Below are positions 4,750 to 6,153 of a DNA stretch of 6,153 bases, one piece after another (the first letter of the stretch is position 1; every line of letters starts with the position of its first letter). The notes beneath the pieces are model-generated. The model did no database searches, was not told the origin of the DNA, and was given only the letters and a program-made list of their open reading frames with translations. The stretch is from NCBI GenBank assembly GCA_002396205.1, contig DGXB01000027.1, positions 26,348 through 32,500 of the forward strand, written 5' to 3'. Source of the DNA: Bacteroidales bacterium UBA4243 (GTDB lineage: Bacteria; Bacteroidota; Bacteroidia; Bacteroidales; F082). The translations under genes were made by a program, and so were the position numbers.

Positions 4750-6153
4750 TTATTTTTCAATGAACGCGATGGTATCACCTTTGCTGACACGTTTGCCTTG
4801 GTCTGCCGTGGCCTCCACGATCTTGCCTGGCCAGAGCGCATAGACAGGCTCCAAGCCGAGATTGGTTTGGATAGCGCAGAGCAGGTCACCTTCTTTATAT
4901 ACGGTGCCGGGGGCGGGCGCAATCGACTTGTCGTCGAAGTCCACTTCCCACATCACCACGCCGCTCGCGGGAGCGATGACAGGCTCGGCGTTGGGGTGAC
5001 GCAAGGCACGCAGGTCCGGAATCTTGGTCTCGCCGCCTGCCTTCTCGAACTTGGCCTTCATCTTGGCCTCGAGTTCTTGGTTGAAGCGGCGCTTGGCCTC
5101 GCCCGACTTGTACTCACGGTACTGCTTCTCGTGCATGGCGAACTCGAAAAGTTCCTCGTCGTCCTGGCCACGGTCCCAGCCTTCCTTCTTCATCATCTCG
5201 ATGAAGTGGGGCAGCTCGTTCGGATAGTTGTCCTGCGGGTTGCCGGTGAAGAACTCGCGCTTTTGTTCCTTGGCCAAAGCGATAATGGCGGGGTCTAACT
5301 TGCCCGGCAGTTGGCCCGACTTGCCCAGGATCATGCCCCACATGGCGTCGTCGAGGTCGCTGAAGTCGGGCTTGCCCATGCTGCGTCCAATGAGGTTCTT
5401 CAGGGCGATGTTCTTGGTGTATTGGCTGAAAGGCGTCACCAAAGGCGGGTTGCCGACCATGGGCCAGATGCGTTGCACTTCGTCGAAGAGTTCGACGAGC
5501 AGCTCGTCTTCGCTGAGTTCGGCCTTGCCTTGAGCCTTGTAGTTCATGTTGATGAGCGCGTGGGCGCCTTTGAGGTCGGCCATGAGCGAGCCCATCATGC
5601 CACCGGGAAGGCCGCTCCCCAGCATCAATGAGTTGATATAGCGGTTGCGCGGATCAATCCAGTAGCCGAGGAAGTCGTCGATGAACGATTGCGTCATGCT
5701 GCGGGCGGCCATGTAGGCCTTCATGTCGATGTCCTTGACGAGGAATCCGGCATCCTTCAGCATGGCTTGCACGCTGATGACGTCGGGGTGGACGGTGCCC
5801 CACGACAGCGGCTCCATGGCCACGTCGACGTAGTCGCAGCCGGCCTTGCACACCTCAAGCACCGAGGCCATCGAGAGGCCCGGCGTGGTGTGGCCGTGGT
5901 ATTGCACCTTGATTTCGGGGTGTTGTTTCTTGATATGCTCTACGATGCGGCCCAAGCTGACGGGGCGACCCACACCAGCCATGTCCTTCAGGGCGATTTC
6001 CTTGGCGCCGGCTTCGATGAGTTGGTCGGCAATCTTCATGTAATACTCGGCGGTGTGCACCTGCGAGTGGGTGATGCTCATGGCAGCTTGCGAGATCATG
6101 CCAGCCTCATTGGCCCATTTGATGGACGGGATGATGTTGCGCACGTCGTTCAG
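4750..6153 (-). CDS. oadA: Oxaloacetate decarboxylase / pyruvate carboxylase-type carboxyltransferase alpha subunit, N-terminus outside window
   Basis: The frame is open from the window edge (6153) to a TAA at 4750-4752 and shows 467 residues. A GTG at 6142-6144 lies inside the conserved LNDVRN motif and is not the start. In visible numbering, residues 1-165 finish the carboxyltransferase barrel: K56 in ALKDMAG is the expected carbamylated metal-binding lysine, and H86/H88 in YHGHTTPG are metal ligands. Residues 175-350 hold the conserved carboxylase domain (GLPGGMMGSL, PPLVTPFSQY, LGKSGQLPG, GNPQDNYP). A charged helical linker at about 350-378 leads to a biotinyl/lipoyl-like domain at 390-467. 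That domain lacks the usual (A/V)MKM: the aligned segment is IQTNLGLE, with Leu432 where lysine should be. Family knowledge: these subunits move a carboxyl group between biotin and oxaloacetate/pyruvate (or methylmalonyl-CoA relatives). Members run about 580-640 residues, so some 125 are missing upstream. A separate biotin carrier may serve it, but none lies in the window. Confidence 0.88.
   Translation of the reverse strand: MNDVRNIIPSIKWANEAGMISQAAMSITHSQVHTAEYYMKIADQLIEAGAKEIALKDMAGVGRPVSLGRIVEHIKKQHPEIKVQYHGHTTPGLSMASVLEVCKAGCDYVDVAMEPLSWGTVHPDVISVQAMLKDAGFLVKDIDMKAYMAARSMTQSFIDDFLGYWIDPRNRYINSLMLGSGLPGGMMGSLMADLKGAHALINMNYKAQGKAELSEDELLVELFDEVQRIWPMVGNPPLVTPFSQYTKNIALKNLIGRSMGKPDFSDLDDAMWGMILGKSGQLPGKLDPAIIALAKEQKREFFTGNPQDNYPNELPHFIEMMKKEGWDRGQDDEELFEFAMHEKQYREYKSGEAKRRFNQELEAKMKAKFEKAGGETKIPDLRALRHPNAEPVIAPASGVVMWEVDFDDKSIAPAPGTVYKEGDLLCAIQTNLGLEPVYALWPGKIVEATADQGKRVSKGDTIAFIEK

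Noticed and set aside
4644..4922. Minus-strand ORF overlapping the 3' end of oadA and the following gap
   Set aside because: It is out of frame with the well-supported biotinyl-like domain, runs through the hairpin at 4698-4728 and has no recognisable features.
6142..6144. GTG as the start of the decarboxylase subunit
   Set aside because: It encodes the V of the conserved LNDVRN motif, and the frame stays open to the window edge. The gene is simply cut by the window.
1..6153. CRISPR array, insertion sequence, tRNA or rRNA
   Set aside because: No regularly spaced direct repeats, transposase-like frames, tRNA cloverleaf with CCA-end features, or rRNA-like stretches were seen on either strand.

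Overview
The window looks like a chromosomal segment from a member of the order Bacteroidales (Prevotella- or Bacteroides-like). The evidence is a set of family traits: a eukaryote-type (GH13_8) glycogen branching enzyme, a secreted GH31 glycosidase, a small outer-membrane barrel protein, and a carboxyltransferase of the OadA/PycB type. Leaders are A-rich and lack Shine-Dalgarno sequences, and exact TAnnTTTG promoter elements are present. The assignment rests on recognising these traits by eye; no database search was possible.

Layout. (1) Positions 1-465, + strand: the 3' end of glgB. (2) Positions 466-1430: a gene-poor stretch of about 965 bases. It holds a good Bacteroidetes -7 promoter element (523-530), a 64-codon hypothetical ORF (553-747), and the C-terminal remnant of a FISUMP/DUF1566-like surface protein. 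The remnant lies in a different frame and overlaps the end of the small ORF, so a deletion or recombination scar at about 690-705 is likely. Several hairpin repeats follow, one of which forms a probable bidirectional terminator (1225-1265). Imperfect copies of a roughly 20-base repeat lie on both sides of this stretch (490-510 and 1320-1338). (3) Positions 1431-3932, - strand: an intact, exported GH31 alpha-glycosidase of 833 residues. Its promoter abuts the terminator of the next gene. (4) Positions 4059-4595, - strand: a 178-residue outer-membrane beta-barrel protein. (5) Positions 4750-6153, - strand: a 5'-truncated decarboxylase/carboxyltransferase alpha subunit whose C-terminal biotinyl-like domain appears to lack the biotin-accepting lysine.

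How the genes fit together. GlgB (glycogen branching) and the GH31 enzyme (alpha-glucoside or other alpha-glycoside hydrolysis) both concern alpha-linked sugars, but they are convergently oriented and need not be co-regulated. The three minus-strand genes appear to be separate transcription units, because hairpins or terminators lie in each gap. A GTAGAGAC...GTCTC(TAC) hairpin family recurs in three of the four intergenic regions and is the most striking non-coding signal. I found no mobile element, CRISPR array, tRNA or rRNA. I see no complete new multi-gene system here. The best leads are the lysine-less biotinyl domain, the chimeric remnant and the hairpin family.
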